Of a DNA stretch of 64,000 nucleotides, positions 19,017 to 27,447 are shown piece after piece. Each line of letters begins with the position of its first letter. Within the stretch, counting starts at the first letter, position 1. The notes under the pieces were generated by a model. The model did not search any database. It saw nothing but the letters and a program-made list of their open reading frames with translations, and was not told where the DNA came from. This DNA is from Candidatus Competibacteraceae bacterium (GTDB taxonomy: Bacteria; Pseudomonadota; Gammaproteobacteria; Competibacterales; Competibacteraceae), in NCBI GenBank assembly GCA_016712625.1, contig JADJQQ010000002.1, positions 178,501-242,500 on the forward strand, in the 5' to 3' direction. Position numbers and translations under genes: made by a program.

Positions 19017-20108
19017 CTATTGACGCCATATTAAATTGCGTATTGGGGCCGTGGTTTCATAGACTTTATAGCGATAATGGTCCCAGCCTGTATCCCAAGA
19101 CATGTTGAATGGCCCACTAGCCCAAACAGGCGTATTGAAAGTGACCGCTTGTTTTTCCGGGTTGATACTGCGTGATAGCACAGCAACCCGAATGGCCAGC
19201 ACACGACGCCATCCTGCATTGTTGTTTGGTGTAACTGTGTCCCAGCCATCGACTATTCCATCGTCAGCCGTACCACCATTTGATCCATCGTCTTTGCCAT
19301 ATTGCGCCTGCAAATCCACGATATGCGGATATAATTCGCTGGTTGTTAGTATGTTATTAGAGGTATTAAATGAAGCTAACTGCAAAGCACGCGGTGGAGT
19401 CGTACTACCCACATTAGCAATTGAATAGGTATGATCTATCATTGCGCCAAGGTTGAGCAGATAATCTCCAGCTACATAACCGCCTGGTGGAAAGATATTT
19501 TGTCCTCCTGGCTGATTCCAAGGGCTTTGGCCCGAGTTATGAATGATTTGGTTTTGACCTTGGCCGCCTCCCTGTCCCGTGCCACCAACTGTAGGATCGT
19601 TAGTGATTTGAACGAGGGTGCACCAGTTACTGGCGGTAGGGGTTGCGGGAACCGCTATCATAAGATCGTTTTGATTGATGCCAACATCTGAATCGACAAA
19701 GAAATTAGATGCTGTAGCTGGATGGTCAACAGAAATTCGGGTAGGAAGGGCGCCACCGGACTTGGTGCTGGCTATAAAACGAATCGTATCCGGCGCCCCA
19801 GATACACCGTTCGTAATCGTAACCGGCGCCAAGGTGATAGTCATTGTGGTGCTACCATATTTAGCGCGTATCTCACAACCGAGCGCTCTGAGTGTTCCAA
19901 CGATTCCCCAACCTGCATTTTTAGCTTCTCGCTCAATGGTAAACAGCGCCAGATTGCCATTGATTTGGGCATCAGAACCTGTAGTGGTTGTTCCTTTTTG
20001 TCCTTCCGAAACAGCCATAACCTGAGTAATAACCACCACAGTAATCATGCCAATTAACAGGCTGACCATCAGTTCAATCAGTGAGAAGCCTTTTGCTTTC
20101 TGTAACAT
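19017..20108 (-). CDS. type IV pilus assembly protein PilW-like (distal set)
   Basis: This 363-residue minor pilin has a class III prepilin leader MLQKAKG followed by FSLIELMVSLLIGMITVVVI. Cleavage by PilD would follow the Gly, and Glu5 of the mature protein is present. It is nearly twice as long as the PilW-like protein of the other set (203 residues) because of a larger C-terminal globular domain. It lies within the pilE-fimT-pilV-pilW-pilX-pilY1 order of the distal set. Confidence 0.85.
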   Translation of the reverse strand: MLQKAKGFSLIELMVSLLIGMITVVVITQVMAVSEGQKGTTTTGSDAQINGNLALFTIEREAKNAGWGIVGTLRALGCEIRAKYGSTTMTITLAPVTITNGVSGAPDTIRFIASTKSGGALPTRISVDHPATASNFFVDSDVGINQNDLMIAVPATPTASNWCTLVQITNDPTVGGTGQGGGQGQNQIIHNSGQSPWNQPGGQNIFPPGGYVAGDYLLNLGAMIDHTYSIANVGSTTPPRALQLASFNTSNNILTTSELYPHIVDLQAQYGKDDGSNGGTADDGIVDGWDTVTPNNNAGWRRVLAIRVAVLSRSINPEKQAVTFNTPVWASGPFNMSWDTGWDHYRYKVYETTAPIRNLIWRQ

Positions 20109-20212
20109 TGCATAAACTGCAAGCTCCTAAAAATCATTCAATTAGCTCTCTCAATCGACTCGACGCTTATGGGGAGGGAGCGCCTTTAGTGAGCACATTT
20201 AAAATACCCAAT

Positions 20213-20659
20213 TCAAGTTCGGGGTAGAATCTGCGTCGAAAATGTATAATTGTGTTCGCTTTGCCCGGCTGCCTGCCAAGTGATATTGATAGTAATCACA
20301 TTATTCGCACCAACTGTGATAGTTGGAGTACCATTAGGAACACCAGGCAATGTGTTAGCTACTACTGTTTTCCAATTATCACGTTTCGCATAGGTTCCGG
20401 TATTAGTAGTATCGTAACTTGCTAGATTAGCCTGATCCACCCACATCTGCCCTGCAACTTGATTCGCTAAATAAGTAGCATCGGCTCGGTATTTAGTCTC
20501 ACCAACATTTTTTACCATTTTGGCTTGCAGCCCAATGATACCTAGTACTCCAACGATAAAAACTAATACTGCCATCAGCGTTTCAATCAACATGACTCCA
20601 CGCTGCTTGTGGCAAACAGGCTTTCTTTTAATATTGCAAAGACCACTGAGACTGCGCAT
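20213..20659 (-). CDS. type IV pilus modification protein PilV-like (distal set)
   Basis: This 148-residue minor pilin has a prepilin cleavage region RG/VMLIETLMAVLVFIVGVLG and an unusually long leader of about 21 residues. The ATG at 20659 is chosen because GGAG precedes it by eight bases. A GTG nine bases upstream is the alternative. PilV-type subunits belong to the minor pilin complex that initiates pilus assembly. Confidence 0.85.
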   Translation of the reverse strand: MRSLSGLCNIKRKPVCHKQRGVMLIETLMAVLVFIVGVLGIIGLQAKMVKNVGETKYRADATYLANQVAGQMWVDQANLASYDTTNTGTYAKRDNWKTVVANTLPGVPNGTPTITVGANNVITINITWQAAGQSEHNYTFSTQILPRT

Positions 20660-20695
20660 TACTATCACTCCAAGCTAGCATTATCCGGCAGATCA

Positions 20696-21313
20696 CTAAC
20701 ACTTCCTTGGATCATCCGAGGCCAAAACCTTAGGATCGCACATCCGAGTTGAACCCATAGGAGAGATATGAATTCTCAAAGATCGAAAATCACCAGAGGT
20801 TTGGGCTTTCACGTCAAGCTTTGTTAATGGTTCATTACTCGCCACAACCTGACCCAGCCCATTAAATGTGACATGATTACGATCATTTTCAGATTCCACT
20901 ACTACATTTGAATTTCCATCTCCCGCTGTATGAGATTGGACAATCCGTGGAGCGGTAGCATTTGAGGGAGCGGTTCCACAATTACTTGATGGATCATCCA
21001 CACTGACCACCCATGAAGACGATGTGCCGCTTAAAGCACAGCTGTTATCCATTACCTTGGGGTTAGCCAAGGAAACCATCCAAAAAGTGACGTTGACATT
21101 GCGTTTTAATGCCTCGACGCGAGCTAGCTGAATCCCCGCATGAATGGATTCAGCCGCATTACGAATCTTGGTATTTTGAATCATCTCTGTATAAGCGGGT
21201 AAGCCCAATGATATCAACAGGCCGAATAAAGCTATAGTGACAACCAGCTCAAGCAGCGTAAATCCGGCACAATACCGCTTAACTTTACCCAGATTTTTAA
21301 GTTGAGTTAACAT
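20696..21313 (-). CDS. GspH/FimT family pseudopilin (distal set)
   Basis: This 205-residue prepilin-like protein has a leader ending in AG/FTLLELVVTIALFGLLISLG and a GspH/FimT globular domain. The start ATG at 21313 overlaps the stop of the upstream pilE-like gene by 7 bp, so translation is probably coupled. FimT/FimU-type proteins act in the tip-initiation complex, and some bind DNA for natural uptake. Nothing in this sequence decides between these roles. Confidence 0.85.
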   Translation of the reverse strand: MLTQLKNLGKVKRYCAGFTLLELVVTIALFGLLISLGLPAYTEMIQNTKIRNAAESIHAGIQLARVEALKRNVNVTFWMVSLANPKVMDNSCALSGTSSSWVVSVDDPSSNCGTAPSNATAPRIVQSHTAGDGNSNVVVESENDRNHVTFNGLGQVVASNEPLTKLDVKAQTSGDFRSLRIHISPMGSTRMCDPKVLASDDPRKC

Positions 21314-21765
21314 TCGTCACCCTTCATTAACCAACAGCTTTTACTAACGCTTCCACCCTTAAATGCTGTGGTCCCTTTAACATTGTCACTCGTTAAAGTA
21401 TAAACATGTCCGCTCGCTTGCCCTGATGAACCAGTAGCAGTAAGAGTATAAGATTGCCCATTGGCTCCTAAAGTACATGCAAACGTGAAATAGTTAATAC
21501 CCGTCGGCGAGAAGTTAACCCGTTGGGTTCCATCGTTTCCACATGCGCCGGTTCCATAATTTCTGTTATCCTGATAAAACTGTTCCATCTTAATTTTAAA
21601 ATCAGCTAAATAAGTAGGGGCTTCAGATAATGCGCCACGACGAACATAGTCTCGATACGAGGGGAATGCTATCGCCGCCAAGATCCCAACGATGACCAAT
21701 GCAACTAAAAGTTCTATCAAAGTAAATCCTGCCATCTTTTGTTTCACTGCCAGTCTTTCTAACAT
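21307..21765 (-). CDS. PilE-like minor pilin (distal set)
   Basis: This 152-residue prepilin has the leader MLERLAVKQKMAG and mature start FTLIELLVALVIVGILAAIA, a textbook type IV pilin N-terminus with Glu5. The ATG at 21765 is preferred over upstream in-frame starts because it gives a 13-residue leader and is preceded by GGTGGGA. A C-terminal Cys pair near the end may form the usual disulfide loop. It is the first gene of the distal minor pilin operon. Confidence 0.88.
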   Translation of the reverse strand: MLERLAVKQKMAGFTLIELLVALVIVGILAAIAFPSYRDYVRRGALSEAPTYLADFKIKMEQFYQDNRNYGTGACGNDGTQRVNFSPTGINYFTFACTLGANGQSYTLTATGSSGQASGHVYTLTSDNVKGTTAFKGGSVSKSCWLMKGDEC

Positions 21766-21989
21766 AAATCCCACCTCTCTTATCGTTGCAACAAAGCTTA
21801 AAGACCGCGCTTCCATACAGCTATCGCTTGATGACCAGTGGCATTTTTTTGCTGATGAATGGTTATCATGCAAGGCAGAAGGCATTTTCCAAGGAAGGTT
21901 TCAAGTCGAATCGAAGCTGAATCAATATTAATTATCTTATAATAATCATTATCTTATATAATTTCACTGTTTAGGATGATGGGTTTATT

Positions 21990-22460
21990 TTACCAACATT
22001 CGGCAGCCCTAGAACTCGCCCTATTATTCGCTCCCTTCATGCCGTTTTGTGTTAATGACAAAGCACCACACAAATCATCCTGATGTGACTGAACAGGAGT
22101 AGCTTTCAAGACAAACTCTGTTGCTGTCACTTTATCCAGGCCAATCGTGTAATAGTACTTCCTTCCTTCCTTTGGAGAACGCTGTAACGATTCTGGTAAT
22201 TTCACCGCTTGCTCCGTATGACTTAAGTCATATCGACCATGCTCTGTATAAAAGCGCTCCATCCACTGAGCCGCTTCCATTAATGAACTCTTAGCTTCCG
22301 CCCTTCGTCCTTTATTGACATGCGCTTGATAGGATGGATAAGCGATGGCTGCCAAAATCGCAATGATTGAAAGGGCAATCAATAATTCAATTAATGTAAA
22401 GCCTTTAGAGCGAACATTATTAATTAAAAATAGAGGAGAATTATCTACAGCGATTTTCAT
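21990..22460 (-). CDS. PilE-like minor pilin (proximal set)
   Basis: This 156-residue prepilin has a long leader ending RSKG and mature start FTLIELLIALSIIAILAAIA with Glu5. The ATG at 22460 places the start 8 bp after the stop of the PilX-like gene. An in-frame ATG at 22499 would add 13 residues and overlap that gene. It is the last gene of the proximal set, where the distal set has pilE first. No pilY1 follows it directly. Confidence 0.85.
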   Translation of the reverse strand: MKIAVDNSPLFLINNVRSKGFTLIELLIALSIIAILAAIAYPSYQAHVNKGRRAEAKSSLMEAAQWMERFYTEHGRYDLSHTEQAVKLPESLQRSPKEGRKYYYTIGLDKVTATEFVLKATPVQSHQDDLCGALSLTQNGMKGANNRASSRAAECW

Positions 22461-22468
22461 AATAAATA

Positions 22469-23176
22469 CTATTTCCCATAGAGTGGGGTTTGTCGCCATA
22501 TCATTACTTTGGTCGTTTTTTTAGCTTCCTCAGGCCCATCGACCGCAGTAATCTCTTTAATAATATCTTTAGTTACAAGAGAATATTCCAAGACGCTTTC
22601 AGCTGTGGAGCCACTACCTTTTATATTCTTGTTATCAATCGTTTTTTGTTGCTGACTATTAAGCGGAAGGCGATCCTGATTATTATCATAAAGACCTCCA
22701 CCAACTTTTCCTCTAATAGGTAGGCTTACTAAATTCTCAATTGACTTTGGATTGGAATCCTGATTCTGCAAAACGACTGTTACTACACTTTGTCCGATGA
22801 TTTTATCATCCACCAAAGATCCACCGCGACTGACAATTGTCACCGCATCATTTTCAAAATGGATAGTTTCAATCCAGTAGACCGAACTATCGCCGAAATT
22901 CGGTATATTGGGCGGCTTGGCCGCTAAGCCATGCTTCTTCTCTTGCCATGCGTCAGCGTCTCCCCATGCTTCAGGATGATTTCGCAGCCATCGCACCGCT
23001 GAAATGGCCCCTGCTTCCGCTGCCATTGATGCTTGAATCACCTGCTTCTGATTAGCGACCATCCGCTCCTGTAATCCAGAATCAGTCATTGCACTGACAC
23101 CCAGCAGCGTCATGACCAACAAAATAATTAAACTGATGATTAACACCCCACCTTGCTGCATATGCCTAATTTTCAC
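22469..23176 (-). CDS. type IV pilus assembly protein PilX-like (proximal set)
   Basis: This 235-residue PilX-family protein has the N-terminal hydrophobic helix GVLIISLIILLVMTLLG (about 10-26) and the PilX-type sequence SGLQERMVANQ (about 33-43). The start is taken as GTG at 23176, which overlaps the preceding PilW-like stop as TAGTG. AGGAGA lies upstream at suitable spacing. An ATG five codons later is the alternative. Confidence 0.85.
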   Translation of the reverse strand: MKIRHMQQGGVLIISLIILLVMTLLGVSAMTDSGLQERMVANQKQVIQASMAAEAGAISAVRWLRNHPEAWGDADAWQEKKHGLAAKPPNIPNFGDSSVYWIETIHFENDAVTIVSRGGSLVDDKIIGQSVVTVVLQNQDSNPKSIENLVSLPIRGKVGGGLYDNNQDRLPLNSQQQKTIDNKNIKGSGSTAESVLEYSLVTKDIIKEITAVDGPEEAKKTTKVMIWRQTPLYGK

Positions 23177-23787
23177 TAGAAATCTCCTGCTAATCGAGCA
23201 AAGATTCTAGGGCGCATTGCTACAGTCAAGGTGACTTCTGGCCGTTGCTGAGACCCGCCATCAACTAACCGTAAAACAATTCGCACACTAATCACAGTAT
23301 TCCAATTTTCGGGCAAACTCCTATAGTCATCGAGTTGACCATCTCCATCTGAATCCACGCCATAGGCCACCTGCATGGCCGCAATACCTTCCACTAATGC
23401 CTGCTGCGATCCCGCCGTGGGTGGATAGCGCGAACTACAATAAAGGATATCTTTCTTTACATGAAAGTAACTGACGATATGCCCAGAAGAGACTGGTTGC
23501 CCAAGGCAGTTAAACATGCCCTCCCCTCCGCTATAATTAACAATTATGCCCGCTTGACTACTCCCCTCCTGAACTGATTCAGCCATACTGATTATTCTTC
23601 TTAGCGAATCTGAGGCCACTCGCAAATTTTCCTGCATTTGATTTATCGTTTCCTTCCTCAGGTAAGACTGCTTGCTACTTAGTAAAACACTGATCAGACC
23701 ACTGATTAAGAGCAGGCTTATCGCCAAAGCCACCAGAATTTCGACCAGCGTGAATCCTGTCTTCAAACGATCATTTTTGAGTTCCAT
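23176..23787 (-). CDS. type IV pilus assembly protein PilW-like (proximal set)
   Basis: This 203-residue minor pilin has a leader ending KTG and mature start FTLVEILVALAISLLLISGL with Glu5. The adjoining SKQSYLRKETINQMQENLR stretch is typical of PilW. It overlaps the start of the PilX-like gene by one base, indicating coupled translation. It is much shorter than the PilW-like protein of the distal set. Confidence 0.85.
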   Translation of the reverse strand: MELKNDRLKTGFTLVEILVALAISLLLISGLISVLLSSKQSYLRKETINQMQENLRVASDSLRRIISMAESVQEGSSQAGIIVNYSGGEGMFNCLGQPVSSGHIVSYFHVKKDILYCSSRYPPTAGSQQALVEGIAAMQVAYGVDSDGDGQLDDYRSLPENWNTVISVRIVLRLVDGGSQQRPEVTLTVAMRPRIFARLAGDF

Positions 23788-23820
23788 TTTAATAAATAAC
23801 TCTTAGCGCCAGCAAAATAA

Positions 23821-24219
23821 CTAGTTCGGCTTCGGTAATCGAAGCCGATAAGAAAATGAAAAAGACTGAGATTCGACAAATCGTTGATCCATCCAGGATA
23901 TCGTAATAAGATAATCCCCCGCTTGTTCGGCTACCGCCGACACAGTACCCTTCCAAGCTGGTAGAGAGCTTTTATTTAAATTTTGCCAAGCCTCCACTTC
24001 GGCGAGCGGTTCCGCCAAATGGGTCCACATTCGCTCAGCCATATCTAAGGCTTGAATATTCACTACCGTGCGCTGATAGCTTGAATGGGTATATTGCAAG
24101 GCATGCAGCTGTAAGCCGGCCAGCCCTAACAGTCCCACCGATAGAATGAGCAAGGCGACCATAACCTCCAGTAGGGTGAAGCCTTTTGCCCTACCTTTCC
24201 TTCTCAACCTAATCACCAT
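23821..24219 (-). CDS. type IV pilus modification protein PilV-like (proximal set)
   Basis: This 132-residue minor pilin starts MVIRLRRKGRAKG, followed by FTLLEVMVALLILSVGLLGL with Glu5 and the PilV-type sequence GLQLHALQYTHSSYQR. It is followed after 33 bp by the PilW-like gene. A gap of 152 bp separates it from the FimT-like gene upstream, longer than other gaps in the set. I saw no further gene in that gap. Confidence 0.85.
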   Translation of the reverse strand: MVIRLRRKGRAKGFTLLEVMVALLILSVGLLGLAGLQLHALQYTHSSYQRTVVNIQALDMAERMWTHLAEPLAEVEAWQNLNKSSLPAWKGTVSAVAEQAGDYLITISWMDQRFVESQSFSFSYRLRLPKPN

Positions 24220-24371
24220 GACTCTCCCGCGGCTCGCAAGCCCACTTATTGGACTGTCGCGCCAACGCCGTGTTCGCCACTCCAGTTAAAGCCCAATCCA
24301 TTCAATAGCCATCCTGGCTGACCCCGCCCTGATGATTGATACCAACAAATTTTCGATCAATGGTGCTGTAT

Positions 24372-24899
24372 TTAAGAACATGTCGACTCTACTACCTTGA
24401 TTCTCCCCACATTGTTAATCACAATCTGGCGGGCCTTGGGCCTCATGCAAACAGTGAGCGTGCCGGCCTGAAAAGCGCCGCTTAGCAGTCTTGCTACCCC
24501 ATCGGCGGTATAAGAAACATAATTAGCGACGGGGGTGTTTCCGGTTAGGCTGAGATCTGAACCCACCGCCACGGCCCCGAATATGCGGATTAGTTCCTCT
24601 CCCATATCCACTTTGGCGTTGTTATTGGGATCGCTGAATACGATCCAACCTTTCTCGAACCCGCCATCAGCCGCGCAATTCGCGCCATCCGCGCTCTTAC
24701 ACAAAGTGACCCGCACGCCGCGTTTGATCGCTTCCGAACGGGTCAGCTGCGCCGCGGCAACCCACTCATTGACTCCCGTCGCCAGGCGATTATTGCGGAT
24801 TAAGGCTTGAAAGCTTGGAACGCCCAGCGTCATCACCACCACCACTAATACCAGCGTCACCATCAGCTCGATCAGGGTAAAACCATTTAGCCGGGGCAT
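24372..24899 (-). CDS. GspH/FimT family pseudopilin (proximal set)
   Basis: This prepilin-like protein of 175 residues runs from ATG 24899 and begins MPRLNG, followed by FTLIELMVTLVLVVVVMTLG. The GspH/FimT domain shows the family's NNRLATGVNEWVAAAQLTRS and SEAIKRGVRVTLC segments. The start at 24899 is chosen for its short leader and the AGGA before it. An ATG 12 codons upstream is possible. It heads the proximal minor pilin set and lies 54 bp from the end of waaA. Confidence 0.87.
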   Translation of the reverse strand: MPRLNGFTLIELMVTLVLVVVVMTLGVPSFQALIRNNRLATGVNEWVAAAQLTRSEAIKRGVRVTLCKSADGANCAADGGFEKGWIVFSDPNNNAKVDMGEELIRIFGAVAVGSDLSLTGNTPVANYVSYTADGVARLLSGAFQAGTLTVCMRPKARQIVINNVGRIKVVESTCS

Positions 24900-24952
24900 T
24901 GATCTTTCCTTTGAGCGATCCAACCGCATCTTCATATGACCACTTCAGCCAT

Positions 24953-26245
24953 TTATCCCAACAAAGTATCAATACAGTCCAATAAAGCCCGCAATGCGCC
25001 ACGGTGGCGTTCAACTACCGCTTTTCCACAGTCCCCCACTATCCGGCGCCATTCGGAAGAAGCTAACAACCGCTCAACCACAGCCGCTAAAGCCGTTGCA
25101 TCGGCCACCTCCCAAGCGGCCTCCGCCGCCAGCAACCGCTCGCCCGCCTCACTAAAATTGAACATATGCGGCCCAAACAGCACAGGCAAACCCAACAAGG
25201 CCGGTTCCAATACGTTATGACCGCCGGTTGGAACCAGGCTGCCGCCAACGAAAGCGAGATCGGCAGCCGCATAAAACAGCAGCAACTCACCCATGCTGTC
25301 ACCGAGGAAAATAGTGGTGTCCAGTTCGCAGGGTCGCTGTTCGCTGCGTCGGACCAGCTTGAAACCCTGCTGCCGACAGCATGCCGCCACACTGTCGAAT
25401 CGTTCCGGGTGGCGAGGCGCCAGCACCAACAGCAAGGCCGGCCAGCACCGGCGAATCACTTCAAAGGCTTTTAAAATTTGTTCTTCTTCGCCGGAATGAG
25501 TGCTCGCCGCAATCCAAACCAGCCGCTTTTCTCCAAACAACTCCCGCCGCAGGCTTTGCCCCCGTTCCAGCAATCCTTCCGGCAATACCAAATCGTATTT
25601 GAGGTTGCCGACCGTTCGCACACGGGGCGCTCCCAAGGCGATAAACCGTTCGGCATCGGCCTGGGCCTGGGCGGCGATCAGCGTAATATCTTGCAGCATC
25701 GATGCGGTCAGACGCCGGATCCGGCCGTAGCCGCGCGCCGAGCGTTCTGACAATCGGGCGTTGGCCAGCAGCACGGGGATACCGTCCGCGGCACAGCGCC
25801 GCAGCAGGTTAGGCCATAATTCCGTTTCCATAATGATGGCCAGCCGCGGCCGGGCGCGCCTTAAAAATCGCCGCGCCGCGCCGGGCAGATCATACGGCGC
25901 ATAAACGTGATGAACTCGGTCGCCGAGGGCGTCCCGAACTTGGCGAGAACCGGTCAAGGTGGTGGTCGTCACCAGCAAGAGCATTGCCGGATAACGCGCC
26001 TGCAACGCCCGAATCAAGGGCAGCGCCGCGCGGGTCTCCCCCACCGAGACCGCATGCAGCCACAGACACCCCGCTTGCGGCAACGGTGGCGCGAAACCGA
26101 GTCGTTCGCCCCACCGCCGACGGTGGTCGGGATCATGGCGACCACGCCAATACAGCCGTAACAGCGCGAAGGGCAGCGTCACATACAGCAGGCTGGTATA
26201 TAAGGCACGCAGCAGCCAAGCCCATTCCTCGGCGAGACTGTTCAT
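24953..26245 (-). CDS. waaA: 3-deoxy-D-manno-octulosonic acid (Kdo) transferase
   Basis: WaaA (KdtA) transfers Kdo from CMP-Kdo to lipid IVA during lipopolysaccharide synthesis at the inner membrane. The 430-residue product has the N-terminal membrane anchor followed by a GT-B glycosyltransferase fold. WLHAVSVGETRAALPL contains the essential Glu, and METELWPNLL, GNLKYD and GGHNVLEPALLG are family motifs. The ATG at 26245 overlaps the stop of cysZ as ATGA, so translational coupling is likely. The upstream frame extension lacks family similarity. Confidence 0.95.
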   Translation of the reverse strand: MNSLAEEWAWLLRALYTSLLYVTLPFALLRLYWRGRHDPDHRRRWGERLGFAPPLPQAGCLWLHAVSVGETRAALPLIRALQARYPAMLLLVTTTTLTGSRQVRDALGDRVHHVYAPYDLPGAARRFLRRARPRLAIIMETELWPNLLRRCAADGIPVLLANARLSERSARGYGRIRRLTASMLQDITLIAAQAQADAERFIALGAPRVRTVGNLKYDLVLPEGLLERGQSLRRELFGEKRLVWIAASTHSGEEEQILKAFEVIRRCWPALLLVLAPRHPERFDSVAACCRQQGFKLVRRSEQRPCELDTTIFLGDSMGELLLFYAAADLAFVGGSLVPTGGHNVLEPALLGLPVLFGPHMFNFSEAGERLLAAEAAWEVADATALAAVVERLLASSEWRRIVGDCGKAVVERHRGALRALLDCIDTLLG

Positions 26246-26976
26246 GGCGAATCCGACAATTCCCGATTCCACATCAAGGTGGCGCCAATCACCGCCGCCG
26301 GCATCACGAAGCAGTTCAAGACCGGCACCAGTGTCAACAGCAAAGTCATACCGCCAAAACCCAGGGCCAACGGCCAATGCTGGCGCGCCAACCGGCGTTG
26401 GTTTTGAAAGCTAATCCCCCGATTCCCAAGGGGATAGTCAGCATATTCCAGCGCCAGGGTCCACGCGGTGGAAAGCAGCCACAGGAGGGGAGCGACGACG
26501 TTGGCGACCGGCACGAACATCAATACGGCGAGTGGAATGATCCAGATCAAGAAATACAATAGCTTGCCAAGTTCGGTAACCGGAGATAAGACCAGATCGC
26601 GCCAACTGGATTCAGCCGGGGGCGGAGCAGGACCGGTTGCGGCAATCATTTTCTCAACCCGTTCAGCCAGCAAGCTATTGAAAGGAGCGGCAATCAGATT
26701 GGCGACCAGAGAAAATCCGTAGAAAACCACAATCACTAGGGTTAGAACGAACAATGGCCACAGTAGCCAATGCAGCCAGGCTAACCAGCTCGGCAACCAA
26801 TTCTGGATGGTCTGGTCAAGCCGCCCCATCTGGTGGCTACCCCACCAGATACCGCCGCCGAACAACAGTGTGCTGATCAATAACGGCAATACGACGAAGC
26901 CGCGCAACCCGGCCTTGGGCAACCAGCGAAGGCCAGTCAGTACATAACCCGCGCCTTTGGTGAGAGAACGACTCAT
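26242..26976 (-). CDS. cysZ: CysZ-like sulfate transporter / EI24 domain protein
   Basis: This 244-residue inner-membrane protein of the CysZ/EI24 family (PF07264) is associated with sulfate uptake for cysteine synthesis. Hydrophobic segments lie near residues 25-45, 68-92, 140-165 and 205-235, and the region FSLVANLIAAPFNSLLAE (about 88-105) is characteristic. The ATG at 26976 is used because AGAGGTA precedes it. Extension upstream gives a basic tail unlike the family. Assignment to sulfate transport in this organism is by family only. Confidence 0.85.
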   Translation of the reverse strand: MSRSLTKGAGYVLTGLRWLPKAGLRGFVVLPLLISTLLFGGGIWWGSHQMGRLDQTIQNWLPSWLAWLHWLLWPLFVLTLVIVVFYGFSLVANLIAAPFNSLLAERVEKMIAATGPAPPPAESSWRDLVLSPVTELGKLLYFLIWIIPLAVLMFVPVANVVAPLLWLLSTAWTLALEYADYPLGNRGISFQNQRRLARQHWPLALGFGGMTLLLTLVPVLNCFVMPAAVIGATLMWNRELSDSP

Positions 26977-27447
26977 ACGATACCTCTGGGAACGGATGGC
27001 ATTCGTTTCAAATCGCCGCAATCTACGGTACTATTTGCATGGTAACTCAAGACGCCGCGGCCGAATCTGAGCAGTGGCGCATTATATAATCATAAATATC
27101 GCTGCGGTTCCGACCGTCGCTCTGGGGATTGAGCCAACTCTTGGCCGCCCTCTACCCGCGGTCGCCGCGCCAGCGCGGAACATGGCGATTCATAACATTT
27201 ATAACGCTTACCCAGTCACTGACGCCTGTTCGTTGCCTTCCGGGTCCGCATGGTCAGCGACGATGATCAAATGGCCTGTTTCGCACCCGTACAGACTGTA
27301 TGACGGGCCGATCAAGTCCGTCGGTCCTCGTATGCCGTCACCCCGCCGCCGCCACGCTATCCCACACTTCGAGCGCGCGCCGCAAACGCCTGTCCGAAGC
27401 CTTTTCAACCCCACTCATCTCACCGCTAACGTCAAAGGAGCACACGC
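26977..27447. other. intergenic region between cysZ and mdh
   Basis: About 470 bp lie between divergent cysZ and mdh. One plus-strand reading frame (27074-27451) has no recognisable family content and ends within the mdh start, so it is not called. AAAGGAG at 27436-27442 is the ribosome-binding site for mdh. No tRNA, repeat or riboswitch was recognised. Confidence 0.5.

Noticed and set aside
21839..21853. TGGCA-T7-GC resembling a sigma-54 promoter near the pilE-like gene
   Set aside because: It lies on the plus strand, facing away from the pilin genes, and the GG-GC spacing is one base short.
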